Origin: Variovorax sp. JS1663
GTDB taxonomy: Bacteria; Pseudomonadota; Gammaproteobacteria; Burkholderiales; Burkholderiaceae_C
Direction of reading: 5' to 3'
Assembly (NCBI RefSeq): GCF_002157355.1
Contig: NZ_LYMK01000001.1
Span: 1-64,000, forward strand
Length of the DNA: 64,000 bases
Shown piece by piece: positions 35,660-46,578 of this stretch (the first letter of the stretch is position 1; every line of letters starts with the position of its first letter). The notes beneath the pieces are model-generated. The model saw nothing but the letters and a program-made list of their open reading frames with translations. It was not told the origin of the DNA and did no database searches. A program made the position numbers and the translations under genes.

Positions 35660-37762
35660 ATGTCCCGCAAGACCCCCATCGAGCGCTACCGCAACATCGG
35701 TATTTCCGCGCACATCGACGCCGGCAAGACCACGACGACCGAGCGTATCCTGTTCTATACCGGGGTGAACCACAAGATCGGTGAAGTGCACGACGGCGCT
35801 GCCACCATGGACTGGATGGAGCAGGAGCAGGAGCGTGGCATCACGATCACCTCGGCCGCCACCACCTGCTTCTGGAAGGGCATGGACATGTCTTTCCCCG
35901 AGCATCGCATCAACATCATCGACACCCCCGGCCACGTGGACTTCACCATCGAGGTGGAGCGTTCCATGCGCGTGCTGGACGGCGCGGTGATGGTGTACGA
36001 CTCGGTGGGCGGCGTGCAGCCCCAGTCGGAGACCGTCTGGCGCCAGGCCAACAAGTACAAAGTGCCCCGTCTCGCGTTCGTCAACAAGATGGACCGCGTC
36101 GGCGCTGACTTCTTCCGCGTGCGCCAGATGATGGTGGACCGCCTGAAGGCCAACCCCGTGCCCATCGTCATCCCGATCGGCGCCGAGGACAATTTCAGGG
36201 GCGTGGTCGACCTGCGCAAGATGAAGGCCATCATCTGGGACGAAGCCTCCCAGGGCATGAAGTTCACCTTCGAGGACATCCCCGCCGACCTCGTCGCCTC
36301 CGCCAAGGAATGGCGCGAGAAGATGGTCGAGTCCGCCGCAGAGGCCTCGGAAGAGCTGATGAACAAGTACCTCGAGGAAGGTGACCTGACCGAGGAAGAG
36401 ATCACGCTAGGCCTGCGCACGCGCACGATCGCCGGCGAGATCCAGCCGATGCTGTGCGGCACCGCCTTCAAGAACAAGGGTGTGCAGCGCATGCTCGACG
36501 CCGTGATCGAGCTGATGCCGTCGCCGCTGGACATCCCGCCGGTGCAGGGCACCGACGAGGACGAGAAGGAAGCCAGCCGCAAGCCAGACGACAACGAGAA
36601 ATTCTCCGCGCTCGCGTTCAAGCTCATGACCGACCCCTACGTCGGCCAGCTGACCTTCGTGCGTGTCTACTCGGGCGTGCTCTCAAAGGGCGACAGCGTC
36701 TTCAACCCGGTCAAGGGCAAGAAGGAGCGTATCGGCCGTATCGTCCAGATGCACGCCAACGAACGCCAGGAAGTGGACGAAATCCGCGCCGGCGACATCG
36801 CCGCATGCGTGGGCCTCAAGGACGTGACGACCGGCGAGACGCTGTGCGATCCCGACTCCGTCATCACGCTGGAGCGCATGGAGTTCCCGGAACCCGTGAT
36901 CGCGCAGGCCGTGGAGCCCAAGACTAAGGCCGACCAGGAAAAGATGGGCATCGCGCTGCAGCGCCTGGCCCAGGAAGACCCGTCGTTCCGCGTGCGGACC
37001 GACGAGGAGTCTGGCCAGACCATCATTTCGGGCATGGGCGAACTGCACCTCGAAATCATCGTGGACCGCATGAAGCGTGAGTTCGGCGTGGAAGCCAACG
37101 TGGGCAAGCCGCAGGTGGCCTATCGCGAGACGATCCGCAAGACCGTCACCGACGTCGAAGGCAAGTTCGTTCGCCAGTCGGGCGGCAAGGGCCAGTACGG
37201 CCACGTCGTGTTCACGATCGAGCCGCAGGAGCCTGGCAAGGGCTTCGAGTTCGTCGACGCCATCAAGGGCGGCGTGGTGCCGCGCGAGTACATCCCGGCG
37301 GTCGAGAAGGGCGTGATCGAAGCGCTCAACACCGGCGTGCTGGCCGGGTACCCGGTGGTGGACGTCAAGACGACGCTGACCTTCGGTTCTTACCACGACG
37401 TGGACTCGTCCGAGCAGGCCTTCAAGATGGCTGCCATCTTCGGCTTCAAGGAAGGTTGCAAGAAGGCGTCGCCCGTCATCCTCGAGCCGATGATGGCCGT
37501 GGAAGTCGAGACGCCCGAGGACTACGCCGGCAACGTGATGGGCGACCTGTCGTCCCGCCGCGGCATGGTGCAGGGCATGGAAGACATGGTCGGCGGTGGC
37601 AAGACCATCAAGGCAGAGGTGCCGCTGTCCGAAATGTTCGGCTACTCGACCACGCTGCGCTCGATGTCGCAAGGTCGTGCCACCTACACGATGGAATTCA
37701 AGCACTACGCGGAAGCGCCGCGCAACGTGTCGGAAGCCATCGTCGCCGCCCGCGCCAAGTAA
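35660..37762 (+). CDS. fusA: Elongation factor G
   Basis: A 700-residue translocation GTPase. G1 is [15 protein letters not shown] near residue 17, G3 is DTPGHVDF and G4 is NKMDRVGAD. The switch I segment [13 protein letters not shown] and domain [12 protein letters not shown] are present. The ATG at 35660 ([14 protein letters not shown]) has GGAG eight bases upstream; open frame further upstream is ignored. It is the third gene of the str operon. Confidence 0.98.
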   Translation: MSRKTPIERYRNIGISAHIDAGKTTTTERILFYTGVNHKIGEVHDGAATMDWMEQEQERGITITSAATTCFWKGMDMSFPEHRINIIDTPGHVDFTIEVERSMRVLDGAVMVYDSVGGVQPQSETVWRQANKYKVPRLAFVNKMDRVGADFFRVRQMMVDRLKANPVPIVIPIGAEDNFRGVVDLRKMKAIIWDEASQGMKFTFEDIPADLVASAKEWREKMVESAAEASEELMNKYLEEGDLTEEEITLGLRTRTIAGEIQPMLCGTAFKNKGVQRMLDAVIELMPSPLDIPPVQGTDEDEKEASRKPDDNEKFSALAFKLMTDPYVGQLTFVRVYSGVLSKGDSVFNPVKGKKERIGRIVQMHANERQEVDEIRAGDIAACVGLKDVTTGETLCDPDSVITLERMEFPEPVIAQAVEPKTKADQEKMGIALQRLAQEDPSFRVRTDEESGQTIISGMGELHLEIIVDRMKREFGVEANVGKPQVAYRETIRKTVTDVEGKFVRQSGGKGQYGHVVFTIEPQEPGKGFEFVDAIKGGVVPREYIPAVEKGVIEALNTGVLAGYPVVDVKTTLTFGSYHDVDSSEQAFKMAAIFGFKEGCKKASPVILEPMMAVEVETPEDYAGNVMGDLSSRRGMVQGMEDMVGGGKTIKAEVPLSEMFGYSTTLRSMSQGRATYTMEFKHYAEAPRNVSEAIVAARAK

Positions 37763-37871
37763 TTGCATCTGTCTGCGACCGCGTGCCTCTCGTTGCCCGT
37801 GGCGAGGGATCCAGCAACGCGGTGCAGACGTTAAACCAACACACGGGCATTGCTCTTTCAAGGATTGAAAA

Positions 37872-39065
<1,194 letters not shown>

Positions 39066-39088
39066 AGCGATCGCACGAAGGAATCACC

Positions 39089-39403
39089 ATGGCAGCCAAG
39101 CAAAAAATCCGCATCCGCCTCAAGGCTTTCGACTACAAGCTGATCGACCAGTCGGCCGCCGAGATCGTGGACACCGCCAAGCGCACCGGCGCCATCGTCA
39201 AGGGCCCCGTGCCCCTGCCGACGCGCATGAAGCGTTTCGACATCCTGCGCTCGCCGCACGTCAACAAGTCGAGCCGCGACCAGTTCGAAATCCGCACTCA
39301 CCAGCGTCTGATGGACATCGTCGACCCGACCGACAAGACCGTGGACGCGCTGATGAAGCTCGACCTGCCAGCTGGCGTGGACGTCGAGATCAAGCTGCAA
39401 TAA
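39089..39403 (+). CDS. rpsJ: 30S ribosomal protein S10
   Basis: A 104-residue protein of the 30S head, also the NusE partner of NusB in antitermination. The sequence [20 protein letters not shown] and the loop [18 protein letters not shown] are canonical. AAGGAATCACC precedes the ATG. It ends the str transcript here: an intrinsic terminator follows 21 bases downstream, and rplC is 2.45 kb away instead of adjacent. Confidence 0.98.
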   Translation: MAAKQKIRIRLKAFDYKLIDQSAAEIVDTAKRTGAIVKGPVPLPTRMKRFDILRSPHVNKSSRDQFEIRTHQRLMDIVDPTDKTVDALMKLDLPAGVDVEIKLQ

Positions 39404-39424
39404 GCCCTGCGGCCTTGTAGGAAA

Positions 39425-39461
39425 AAGCCCGCGTGCAGAAATGCGCGCGGGCTTATTTTTT
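39425..39461 (+). terminator. Intrinsic terminator after rpsJ
   Basis: AAGCCCGCG at 39425-39433 pairs with CGCGGGCTT at 39446-39454, with further pairs inward around AGAAAT. The stem is followed by ATTTTTTG. It should end most str-operon transcription before the inserted lipoprotein genes. Confidence 0.9.
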
Positions 39462-39527
39462 GACTTGCGAATGTGGCATCCTTCGGCGACGGCGATCGGC
39501 CGGATTGGACGCTCCTGGGGTGAGATC

Positions 39528-41147
39528 ATGAAGACTTGGTTGCTGCGGACCTCGGCACTGATTGCCGTGGCCCTGCTGGGGGCGTGCGGCGGCGGCGGTG
39601 GTGGGGTCTTCTTCCCCATCGTGGGGTTGCCCGTCCCTGGCTCTGGGTCTGGCGCGACGACGGTGACATTGACCGGAAACGCGACTTTCGACTCCGTGCC
39701 CAACACCACCGGCGGGCTGAACTACGGGGCCATTGCCGCCAAGCCGGTTCGGGGCGCGGTCGTCGAAATCCTGGATGCCAACGCGGCTGTGCTGGCCAGT
39801 ACGGCCACGGACGGCAGCGGCGCCTATTCCGTATCCGTACCCGCCAACACGACAGTCAGCGTGCGCGTCAAGGCCCAGATGCTGCAGGGCGGCTCCGCAG
39901 CGAGCTGGGACGTCAGCGTGCGCGACAACACCCAGGGCGACGCCCTCTACTCGATGGACAGCGGCAGCTTCTCCACTGGGAGCGCGGCGTTGACGCGAAA
40001 CGTGCATGCGCCCTCCGGCTGGAACGGCTCGAGCTACGCATCGGCCCGCGTCGCCGGACCGTTCGCGGTGCTCGACGCCGTCTACGCGACTCAGGCGAAA
40101 GTCCTCTCCGTTGCGCCGAGCACTGCCTTTCCACCGCTGCGTGTGTTCTGGAGCGTCAATAACGTGCCGGCTTCAGGCAATACGGCGCTGGGCCAGATCG
40201 GCACGACCTTCTTCACCAACTCGACCGCGGCGGGCGCGACCCGTGCCATCTATGTGCTGGGCAAGGAGAACGTCGATACCGACGAATACGACAGCTCGGT
40301 GGTCGCGCACGAATGGGGCCACTACTACCAGTCGGCCTTCAGCCGTGACGATTCGCCCGGTGGCGGCCATTCATTGACCGACCTGCTGGACCGCCGCGTC
40401 GCCTTTTCGGAGGGCTGGGGTAATGCCTGGTCCGGCATCGCGCTGGCACGCAGCAACTACACTGATTCGGTGGGCGCGAGCCAGGCCGTCGGATCGAACC
40501 TCGACCTGAGCGCGGGCGCAGCGTCACCTGCCGGGTGGTATCGCGAGGCCTCGATCCAGTCGATCCTCTGGAATCTGAACAGTCAGGTCGGCTTCAAGCC
40601 GATCCACGACGCCCTCACCGGCGCGTCATTCAAGAGCGGCGTGGCGGTGACCTCGATCCACCCCTTCTCCGTGGCCTTCAATGCCGCGGCGCCCGGCAGC
40701 GCCTCAGCCCTCAACACGCTGCTGTCGGGCCAGAGCATCGCCGTTCCCAACGACCCCTTTGCTGGGAACGAGACGAACAATGGCGGCGTCGCGGTTGCGT
40801 TGCCGATGTACACGTCCGTTGCGGTGGGGGGCGGGGCCACGCAGGCCTGCGTGACGAACCAGGCGGACGCGGGGGGTGCCGGCAACAAGCTGGGCAGCTA
40901 CGCCTACCTTCGATTCACCGCGCCCGCGCAGCGCAACTACGCCATCGCTCTTTCGGTCACCGGTGGGACGCCGGGCACCGATCCGGACTTCGTGGTCTAT
41001 CAGGGCCGACGCGTCGGTCAGGGCCTTTCCATCGTCGCCGGGAGCGAATCGGGTTCCGTCAGCCTGTCGCAGGGCGAGGCCGTTATCGTCGTCAACGACT
41101 TCAAAAACGTGTCGACGAACACGTGCTTCAACGTCACCATCAACTAA
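39528..41147 (+). CDS. Lipoprotein with HExxH metallopeptidase-like domain
   Basis: A 539-residue predicted lipoprotein of unknown function lying between rpsJ and rplC. The signal ends at the lipobox LLGAC (Cys20) and is followed by six glycines. Residues about 65-120 look like a carboxypeptidase-regulatory-type beta sandwich (KPVRGAVVEILDANAAVLAS). A zinc-protease motif is clear: His261-Glu262-Trp-Gly-His265, with Glu295 in AFSEGWGNAWSG as a possible third ligand. The C-terminal part (from about 420) is beta-rich with two cysteines that could pair. Start 39528 has GGGGTGAG upstream. The substrate is unknown; the next gene is probably its partner. Confidence 0.75.
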   Translation: MKTWLLRTSALIAVALLGACGGGGGGVFFPIVGLPVPGSGSGATTVTLTGNATFDSVPNTTGGLNYGAIAAKPVRGAVVEILDANAAVLASTATDGSGAYSVSVPANTTVSVRVKAQMLQGGSAASWDVSVRDNTQGDALYSMDSGSFSTGSAALTRNVHAPSGWNGSSYASARVAGPFAVLDAVYATQAKVLSVAPSTAFPPLRVFWSVNNVPASGNTALGQIGTTFFTNSTAAGATRAIYVLGKENVDTDEYDSSVVAHEWGHYYQSAFSRDDSPGGGHSLTDLLDRRVAFSEGWGNAWSGIALARSNYTDSVGASQAVGSNLDLSAGAASPAGWYREASIQSILWNLNSQVGFKPIHDALTGASFKSGVAVTSIHPFSVAFNAAAPGSASALNTLLSGQSIAVPNDPFAGNETNNGGVAVALPMYTSVAVGGGATQACVTNQADAGGAGNKLGSYAYLRFTAPAQRNYAIALSVTGGTPGTDPDFVVYQGRRVGQGLSIVAGSESGSVSLSQGEAVIVVNDFKNVSTNTCFNVTIN

Positions 41148-41158
41148 GGAGCGCAGCC

Positions 41159-41677
41159 ATGCGTGCATCTCGCAGCCTCGGAGCCATCGCCATGGCGGCG
41201 CTGGCCATGGGCGTGTCACTGCAGGCTTGTGCGCACAACACAAAGCCCGCGCGCGACATTTCTTCCCAAAAGATGACGACCGCCCCCATGAAGCCCGGCG
41301 GCTCCGGCATTGCCGTCCAGTACCGCATCGACGGCACGCCCGAGTCCGGCAGCGCCGTCCCGGTCGTGCTGAGCTTCGACGGCATCACGGACCCGGCCGG
41401 CGGCACAGTCAAGCTCAGGCCCGACGGCGGCCTGGCCATCACCGGCTCGTCCGGACCGTACACGCTGCCGGCAGGCAGGACTTCGACGCTGACCGTCCAG
41501 GTCGTCCCCGACGCCGACGGCATCGGCTACCTGCATGTGTTCACCACCCAGAACGGGGCGACCAGCGCGACCTCCATCACCGTCCAGGTCGGCAAGGAAC
41601 CCTCCACCCTCCCCGCCAGCAGCGGGCTGAAGCAGACGCCCGGCGGGGACAAGATCCTCTCCATGCCGGTGAAGTGA
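41159..41677 (+). CDS. Hypothetical beta-rich lipoprotein
   Basis: A 172-residue secreted protein, not recognised. A signal peptide ends in SLQAC (Cys24), a plausible lipobox. The rest is beta-rich and Gly/Thr/Pro-rich, with an Ig-like or cadherin-like look (YRIDGTPESGSAVPVVLSFD, then TLTVQVVPDADGIGYLHVF). AAGGAG lies eight bases before the ATG, 11 bases after the metallopeptidase-like gene, so they form a two-gene unit. A hairpin without T-run (GCCGGCC/GGCCGGC, 41683-41701) follows. It may be a substrate, inhibitor or companion of the upstream protein (inference). Confidence 0.7.
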   Translation: MRASRSLGAIAMAALAMGVSLQACAHNTKPARDISSQKMTTAPMKPGGSGIAVQYRIDGTPESGSAVPVVLSFDGITDPAGGTVKLRPDGGLAITGSSGPYTLPAGRTSTLTVQVVPDADGIGYLHVFTTQNGATSATSITVQVGKEPSTLPASSGLKQTPGGDKILSMPVK

Positions 41678-41704
41678 GCCCAGCCGGCCTGATCGGCCGG
41701 CGCC

Positions 41705-41734
41705 TTGCGCTCCCAAAGACTTGCGGGCTATAAT
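41705..41734 (+). promoter_or_regulatory. Sigma70 promoter of the rplC operon
   Basis: TTGCGC at 41705-41710 and a perfect TATAAT at 41729-41734 are 18 bases apart, 121 bases upstream of rplC. This is the best promoter match in the window. It makes rplC the first gene of a separate ribosomal transcript with a leader of about 115 nt containing a small GCGCC/GGCGC hairpin (41754-41765). Confidence 0.8.
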
Positions 41735-41855
41735 GTCCGGCTCTGCCCGATTTGCGCCTTGGCGCTTGCCGTACAGAGCTTTATCAACCTTCTTCCGCAT
41801 ACCAAACGCTGTCGCCAATTGAAGTGGCAGCGGCGGGAGTCTTGGAGAAAAAACC

Positions 41856-42527
41856 ATGAGTCTGAGCAACTCCCTCGGGTTGCTGGGCCGCAAGGTGGGG
41901 ATGATGCGTCTCTTCACCGATGACGGTGACGCCGTTCCCGTCACGGTGGTGGACGTGTCCAACAACCGTGTGACCCAGATCAAAACCCAAGAGACCGATG
42001 GCTACGTCGCCCTGCAGGTGACCTTCGGCTCACGCAAGGCATCGCGCGTGACCAAGCCCGAAGCCGGCCATCTCGCCAAGGCTGGCGTCGAAGCCGGCGA
42101 AATCATCCAGGAATTCCGCGTCACCGCCGATACGGCCGCCCAGCACAAGGCTGGTGGCGCGATCGCCGCAGCCAGCGTATTCACGGTGGGCCAGAAGGTC
42201 GACGTGCAAGGTACCTCGATCGGCAAGGGCTATGCCGGCACCATCAAGCGCCACAACATGGGCTCGCAGCGTGCCTCGCACGGTAACAGCCGTTCGCACA
42301 ACGTGCCCGGCTCGATCGGCATGGCGCAGGACCCCGGTCGCGTCTTCCCCGGCAAGCGCATGACGGGCCACCTGGGCGACGTCACCGTGACCACCCAGAA
42401 TCTCGACCTGATCCGCATCGATGAAGCGCGCCAGCTGCTTCTGATCAAGGGTGCGATCCCCGGTGCCAAGGGTGGCTTCGTCACCATTCGCCCGGCCGTC
42501 AAGGCCAAGGCGGCGCCCGCGGCCTAA
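41856..42527 (+). CDS. rplC: 50S ribosomal protein L3
   Basis: A 223-residue 23S rRNA-binding protein near the peptidyl-transferase centre and an early assembly factor. The start [20 protein letters not shown] and the loop [20 protein letters not shown] containing the methylatable Gln region are canonical. TTGGAG precedes the ATG. It is first in rplC-rplD-rplW-rplB-rpsS-rplV-rpsC-rplP-rpmC-rpsQ, driven by the promoter at 41705-41734. Confidence 0.98.
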   Translation: MSLSNSLGLLGRKVGMMRLFTDDGDAVPVTVVDVSNNRVTQIKTQETDGYVALQVTFGSRKASRVTKPEAGHLAKAGVEAGEIIQEFRVTADTAAQHKAGGAIAAASVFTVGQKVDVQGTSIGKGYAGTIKRHNMGSQRASHGNSRSHNVPGSIGMAQDPGRVFPGKRMTGHLGDVTVTTQNLDLIRIDEARQLLLIKGAIPGAKGGFVTIRPAVKAKAAPAA

Positions 42528-42539
42528 GGAGCAACAGCA

Positions 42540-43160
42540 ATGCAACTCGAACTCCTGAACGAGCAAGGCCAGGCCGCGTCGAAGTACGACGCGCCCGAGA
42601 CCGTGTTCGGCCGTGACTACAACGAAGACCTGGTGCACCAGATCGTCGTCGCCTACCAGGCCAATGCCCGCCAGGGCACGCGCGCCCAGAAGGACCGCGA
42701 GCAGGTCAAGCACTCGACCAAGAAGCCGTTCAAGCAAAAGGGAACGGGCCGCGCCCGTGCCGGTATGACTTCCTCGCCGCTGTGGCGTGGGGGCGGTCGC
42801 ATCTTCCCGAACATGCCGGACGAGAACTTCACGCAGAAGATCAACAAGAAGATGTACCGCGCCGGCATGGCGTCCATCTTCTCCCAACTGGCGCGCGAAG
42901 GTCGCCTGGCTGTGGTCGACTCCATCAAGGTCGACTCGCCCAAGACCAAGGCGCTGGCCGCCAAGTTCAAGGCGATGAACCTCGAGTCCGTGCTCGTGAT
43001 CGCCGAGGAAGTCGACGAGAACCTGTACTTGGCCTCGCGCAACCTGGTGAACGTGCTCGTGGTGGAGCCGCGTTACGCCGATCCGGTTTCGCTGGTGCAC
43101 TACAAGAAGGTGCTGGTCACCAAGGGCGCTGTCGACAAGCTCAAGGAGATGTTCGCATGA
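42540..43160 (+). CDS. rplD: 50S ribosomal protein L4
   Basis: A 206-residue protein lining the exit tunnel. The [20 protein letters not shown] loop that reaches into the tunnel is present. In E. coli L4 represses its operon through the rpsJ leader; here rpsJ is on another transcript, so any such control must act through the rplC leader or be lost. Its stop overlaps rplW as ATGA. Confidence 0.98.
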   Translation: MQLELLNEQGQAASKYDAPETVFGRDYNEDLVHQIVVAYQANARQGTRAQKDREQVKHSTKKPFKQKGTGRARAGMTSSPLWRGGGRIFPNMPDENFTQKINKKMYRAGMASIFSQLAREGRLAVVDSIKVDSPKTKALAAKFKAMNLESVLVIAEEVDENLYLASRNLVNVLVVEPRYADPVSLVHYKKVLVTKGAVDKLKEMFA

Positions 43161-43492
43161 GCCGCATCAATCCCACTCCCCAGCAGCGTCAGTTCGACGA
43201 AGGTCGGCTGATGAACGTGCTGGTCGCCCCGATCGTGTCCGAGAAGGCCACGATGGTTGGCGAGAAGTCGAATGCAGTCACTTTCAAGGTGCTGCAGGAC
43301 GCCACCAAGCCCGAGATCAAGGCCGCCGTCGAACTGATGTTCAAGGTCGAGGTGAAGGGCGTGTCCGTGGCCAACATCAAGGGCAAGACCAAGCGCTTTG
43401 GGAAGTCGGTCGGCCGTCGCGACAACGTTCGCAAGGCCTACGTGACGCTCAAGGCCGGTCAGGAGCTCAACCTGGTTGGGGAAGGCGCTTAA
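43157..43492 (+). CDS. rplW: 50S ribosomal protein L23
   Basis: A 111-residue protein at the tunnel exit, the docking point of trigger factor and [23 protein letters not shown] and the [20 protein letters not shown] segment are canonical. The ATG overlapping the rplD stop adds about 18 residues ([18 protein letters not shown]) before the core; an ATG at 43211 (MNVLVAP) is a less likely alternative. Confidence 0.97.
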   Translation: MSRINPTPQQRQFDEGRLMNVLVAPIVSEKATMVGEKSNAVTFKVLQDATKPEIKAAVELMFKVEVKGVSVANIKGKTKRFGKSVGRRDNVRKAYVTLKAGQELNLVGEGA

Positions 43493-43495
43493 ATC

Positions 43496-44320
43496 ATGGC
43501 CGTCATCAAGATGAAACCCACTTCGCCGGGCCAGCGTGGCGCGGTGAAGATCTCGCGGGACCACCTGCACAAGGGCGCCGGCTTCGCTCCGCTGCTGGAG
43601 CCCCAGTTCCAGAAGTCCGGCCGCAACAACAACGGCCACATCACGACCCGCCACAAGGGCGGTGGCCACAAGCACCACTACCGCGTGGTGGACTTCGTGC
43701 GCAACAAGGACGGCATCCCGGCCAAGGTCGAACGCATCGAGTACGACCCGAACCGCACCGCCCACATCGCGCTCGTGTGCTACGCCGATGGCGAGCGCCG
43801 CTACATCATCGCCCCGCGCGGCCTGGAAACCGGCGCCACACTGCTGAGCGGCTCGGAAGCCCCGATCCGCGCCGGCAACACGCTGCCGATCCGCAACATC
43901 CCGGTGGGTTCGACGATCCACTGCATCGAGCTGCAGCCTGGCAAGGGCGCGCAGATCGCCCGCTCGGCCGGCACCTCGGCGACGCTGCTGGCCCGCGAAG
44001 GCGTCTACGCCCAGGTTCGCATGCGCTCGGGCGAAGTGCGCCGCGTGCACGTCGAGTGCCGCGCCACCATCGGTGAAGTCGCCAACGAAGAGCACAGCCT
44101 GCGCCAGCTCGGCAAGGCTGGCGTGAAGCGCCACATGGGCATCCGCCCGACCGTGCGCGGCGTGGTGATGAACCCGGTCGACCATCCGCACGGTGGCGGC
44201 GAAGGCAAGACCGGCGAAGGCCGCCATCCTGTCGACCCGTGGGGCAATCTCACCAAGGGCTACCGGACCCGCAACAACAAGCGCACGCAGGTCTTCATCG
44301 TGTCGCGTCGGAAGAAGTAA
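43496..44320 (+). CDS. rplB: 50S ribosomal protein L2
   Basis: A 274-residue protein essential for subunit association and peptidyl-transferase structure. The start [20 protein letters not shown] and the C-terminal [20 protein letters not shown], with the conserved histidine of the HPHGGGEG motif, are present. It lies three bases after rplW and 11 before rpsS. Confidence 0.98.
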   Translation: MAVIKMKPTSPGQRGAVKISRDHLHKGAGFAPLLEPQFQKSGRNNNGHITTRHKGGGHKHHYRVVDFVRNKDGIPAKVERIEYDPNRTAHIALVCYADGERRYIIAPRGLETGATLLSGSEAPIRAGNTLPIRNIPVGSTIHCIELQPGKGAQIARSAGTSATLLAREGVYAQVRMRSGEVRRVHVECRATIGEVANEEHSLRQLGKAGVKRHMGIRPTVRGVVMNPVDHPHGGGEGKTGEGRHPVDPWGNLTKGYRTRNNKRTQVFIVSRRKK

Positions 44321-44331
44321 GGGACAGCCAC

Positions 44332-44610
44332 ATGACTCGCTCTCTCAAGAAAGGTCCCTTCGTCGACCACCATCTGTTGGCCAAGGCCGACAAGGCCGTG
44401 ACGACCAAGGACAAGAAGCCGATCAAGACCTGGTCGCGCCGCTCGATGGTCCTGCCCGAGTTCATCGGCCTGACCATCGCCGTGCACAACGGCAAGCAGC
44501 ACGTGCCTGTCTACATCACCGACCAGATGGTCGGCCACAAGCTCGGCGAATTTGCGCTCACTCGCACGTTCAAGGGGCACCCCGCGGACAAGAAAGTCCA
44601 GAAGAAGTAA
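44332..44610 (+). CDS. rpsS: 30S ribosomal protein S19
   Basis: A 92-residue protein of the 30S head that contacts S13 and the A-site finger. [20 protein letters not shown] and [16 protein letters not shown] are canonical. The ATG at 44332 follows AAGGGACAGCCAC; the frame is open further upstream only because it overlaps rplB. Confidence 0.97.
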   Translation: MTRSLKKGPFVDHHLLAKADKAVTTKDKKPIKTWSRRSMVLPEFIGLTIAVHNGKQHVPVYITDQMVGHKLGEFALTRTFKGHPADKKVQKK

Positions 44611-44619
44611 GGAACGACC

Positions 44620-44952
44620 ATGTCTGAAACACGTGCAGTCCTCCGCGGTGTCCGCCTCTCGGTCGACAAGGGCCGACTGGTCGCCGACCTGATCCGCGGC
44701 AAGAAGGTCGATCAGGCGCTCAACATCCTGCAGTTCACGCAGAAGAAGGCCGCCGTGATCGTGAAGAAGGTGCTCGAGTCGGCCATCGCCAACGCCGAGC
44801 ACAACGATGGTGCCGACATCGACGAGCTGAAGGTCAAGACCATCTACGTCGAGCAGGGCGCCACGCTCAAGCGCTTCACGGCGCGCGCCAAGGGTCGCGG
44901 CAACCGCATCAGCAAGCCCACGTGCCATGTGTACGTGACGGTGGGCAACTAA
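44620..44952 (+). CDS. rplV: 50S ribosomal protein L22
   Basis: A 110-residue protein whose beta hairpin lines the exit tunnel and affects macrolide binding. [20 protein letters not shown] and the hairpin tip [20 protein letters not shown] are intact, with no insertion or deletion suggesting resistance. It has AAGGAACGACC upstream of the ATG. Confidence 0.98.
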   Translation: MSETRAVLRGVRLSVDKGRLVADLIRGKKVDQALNILQFTQKKAAVIVKKVLESAIANAEHNDGADIDELKVKTIYVEQGATLKRFTARAKGRGNRISKPTCHVYVTVGN

Positions 44953-44967
44953 CAGGCTGGAAGATTT

Positions 44968-45867
44968 ATGGGACAGAAAATCCACCCGACCGGCTTCCGC
45001 CTCGCGGTCAGCCGCAACTGGTCCAGCCGCTGGTACGCCAGCAACCGCGACTTCGCCGGCATGCTGGCCGAAGACATCAAGGTGCGCGAGTACCTGAAGA
45101 AGAAGCTCAAGAACGCGTCCGTGTCGCGCGTCATGATCGAGCGCCCCGCCAAGAACGCCCGCATCACGATCTACTCGGCTCGTCCGGGCGTCGTGATCGG
45201 CAAGAAGGGCGAGGACATCGAGAACCTGAAGCGCGAGCTGGGCAAGCAGCTCGGCGTGCCGGTCGCCGTGAACATCGAGGAAGTGCGCAAGCCCGAAATC
45301 GATGCACAGCTGATCGCCGACAGCATCACGCAGCAGCTCGAGAAGCGCATCATGTTCCGCCGCGCCATGAAGCGTGCCATGCAGAACGCCATGCGTCTGG
45401 GTGCCCAGGGCATCAAGATCATGTCGGCAGGGCGCCTGAACGGCATCGAAATCGCCCGCACCGAGTGGTACCGTGAAGGCCGCGTGCCGCTGCATACGCT
45501 GCGCGCCGACATCGACTATGGCACCTCGGAAGCGAAGACCACCTACGGCGTCATCGGCGTCAAGGTCTGGGTCTACAAGGGCGACACGCTGGGCCGCAAC
45601 GACCTGCCGGTCGTCGAGACCCCGCGTCCCGAAGAAGAGCGCCGCCCGCGTGGCCCGCGCCGTGATGGCCGTCCTGGTGGCGACCGTCCGGGCTCGGACC
45701 GTCGCGGTCCGCGCGCCGGTGCCCGCGGCCCGATCGGCGGCAACGTCGCCCCGGCCGATGGCAGCGACAAGCCCGCAGAAGCCGGCGGTGCAGACTCGAA
45801 ACCCGCCGTTAAGCGCGTCCGCAAGGCCGCGCCCGCTGCAGCAGCGGACGGTGCCAAGACCGAGTGA
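44968..45867 (+). CDS. rpsC: 30S ribosomal protein S3 with long C-terminal tail
   Basis: A 299-residue protein, against 233 in E. coli. Residues 1-210 are the normal S3 with the KH domain ([20 protein letters not shown]) and the mRNA-entry segment. Residues about 219-299 form a low-complexity tail rich in Arg, Pro, Gly and then Ala/Lys ([20 protein letters not shown] region), likely disordered and RNA-binding. Moderately long S3 tails occur in betaproteobacteria; this one is at the long end. Fifteen bases separate it from rplV. Confidence 0.97.
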   Translation: MGQKIHPTGFRLAVSRNWSSRWYASNRDFAGMLAEDIKVREYLKKKLKNASVSRVMIERPAKNARITIYSARPGVVIGKKGEDIENLKRELGKQLGVPVAVNIEEVRKPEIDAQLIADSITQQLEKRIMFRRAMKRAMQNAMRLGAQGIKIMSAGRLNGIEIARTEWYREGRVPLHTLRADIDYGTSEAKTTYGVIGVKVWVYKGDTLGRNDLPVVETPRPEEERRPRGPRRDGRPGGDRPGSDRRGPRAGARGPIGGNVAPADGSDKPAEAGGADSKPAVKRVRKAAPAAAADGAKTE

Positions 45868-45897
45868 CATCGGTCTTAGAACTACGGAGTAACTAAC

Positions 45898-46314
45898 ATG
45901 CTGCAACCTGCACGCAGAAAGTTCCGCAAGGAACAGAAGGGCCGCAACACCGGCATCGCGACCCGCGGCAACGCGGTGTCCTTCGGTGATTTCGGCCTCA
46001 AGTCGATCGACCGCGGCCGCCTGACGGCGCGCCAGATCGAAGCCGCCCGCCGCGCGATCTCGCGTCACGTCAAGCGGGGCGGCCGCATCTGGATTCGTGT
46101 GTTCCCCGACAAGCCGATCTCCACCAAGCCCGCCGAAGTGCGGATGGGTAACGGCAAGGGCAACCCCGAGTACTACGTCGCCGAGATCCAGCCCGGCAAG
46201 GTGATCTACGAGATCGTCGGCGTGCCCGAGGAACTCGCGCGCGAAGCGTTCCGCCTGGCTGCCGCCAAGCTGCCGCTGCGCACCACCTTCGTCGCTCGCC
46301 AGCTCGGCGCCTGA
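45898..46314 (+). CDS. rplP: 50S ribosomal protein L16
   Basis: A 138-residue protein at the A-site tRNA elbow. [20 protein letters not shown] and the conserved [20 protein letters not shown] are present, including the Arg region hydroxylated by YcfD-type enzymes in some bacteria. It follows rpsC by 30 bases with GGAGTAACTAAC before the ATG. Confidence 0.98.
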   Translation: MLQPARRKFRKEQKGRNTGIATRGNAVSFGDFGLKSIDRGRLTARQIEAARRAISRHVKRGGRIWIRVFPDKPISTKPAEVRMGNGKGNPEYYVAEIQPGKVIYEIVGVPEELAREAFRLAAAKLPLRTTFVARQLGA

Positions 46315-46329
46315 TCGGGAGGAACACAC

Positions 46330-46575
46330 ATGGCAACCCGTAAGAAAAAGGACGCCGCGGCTTCGGCCAAGGTGTCGAAGGCCGCCACGCTGCGCGACAA
46401 GGACGTCGCCGGCCTGCAGGCCGAGATCAAGGATCTGCAGAAGGCCCATTTCGGCCTGCGCATGCAGAAGGCCACGCAACAGCTGTCGAACACGGCCACG
46501 CTGCGCATCACGCGCCGTGACATCGCCCGTGCGAAGACCATTCTTGCGCAAAAGCAGCAAGAAGCCGCCAAGTAA
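46330..46575 (+). CDS. rpmC: 50S ribosomal protein L29 with N-terminal extension
   Basis: An 81-residue protein at the tunnel exit; most relatives have about 63-65 residues. The core begins near [20 protein letters not shown] and ends with the [16 protein letters not shown] helix. The first 20 residues ([20 protein letters not shown]) are a Lys/Ala-rich extension. GGGAGG seven bases before the ATG supports this start; a GTG at 46375 is the only nearer alternative. Confidence 0.95.
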   Translation: MATRKKKDAAASAKVSKAATLRDKDVAGLQAEIKDLQKAHFGLRMQKATQQLSNTATLRITRRDIARAKTILAQKQQEAAK

Positions 46576-46578
46576 GGA

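Noticed and set aside
39460..39488. TTGACT at the end of the rpsJ terminator as a promoter for the lipoprotein gene
   Set aside because: The hexamer is good but no acceptable -10 lies 16-18 bases downstream (the position reads TCGGCG). The promoter of that gene is unresolved.
41683..41701. GCCGGCC/GGCCGGC hairpin as a terminator after the inserted genes
   Set aside because: A perfect 7-bp stem is present but there is no T-run. It sits directly on the rplC promoter, so it was not listed as a terminator.
39404..41855. The rpsJ-rplC insertion as a transposon or genomic island
   Set aside because: No transposase, integrase, terminal inverted repeats, target duplication or tRNA gene is visible, and base composition looks like the surroundings.
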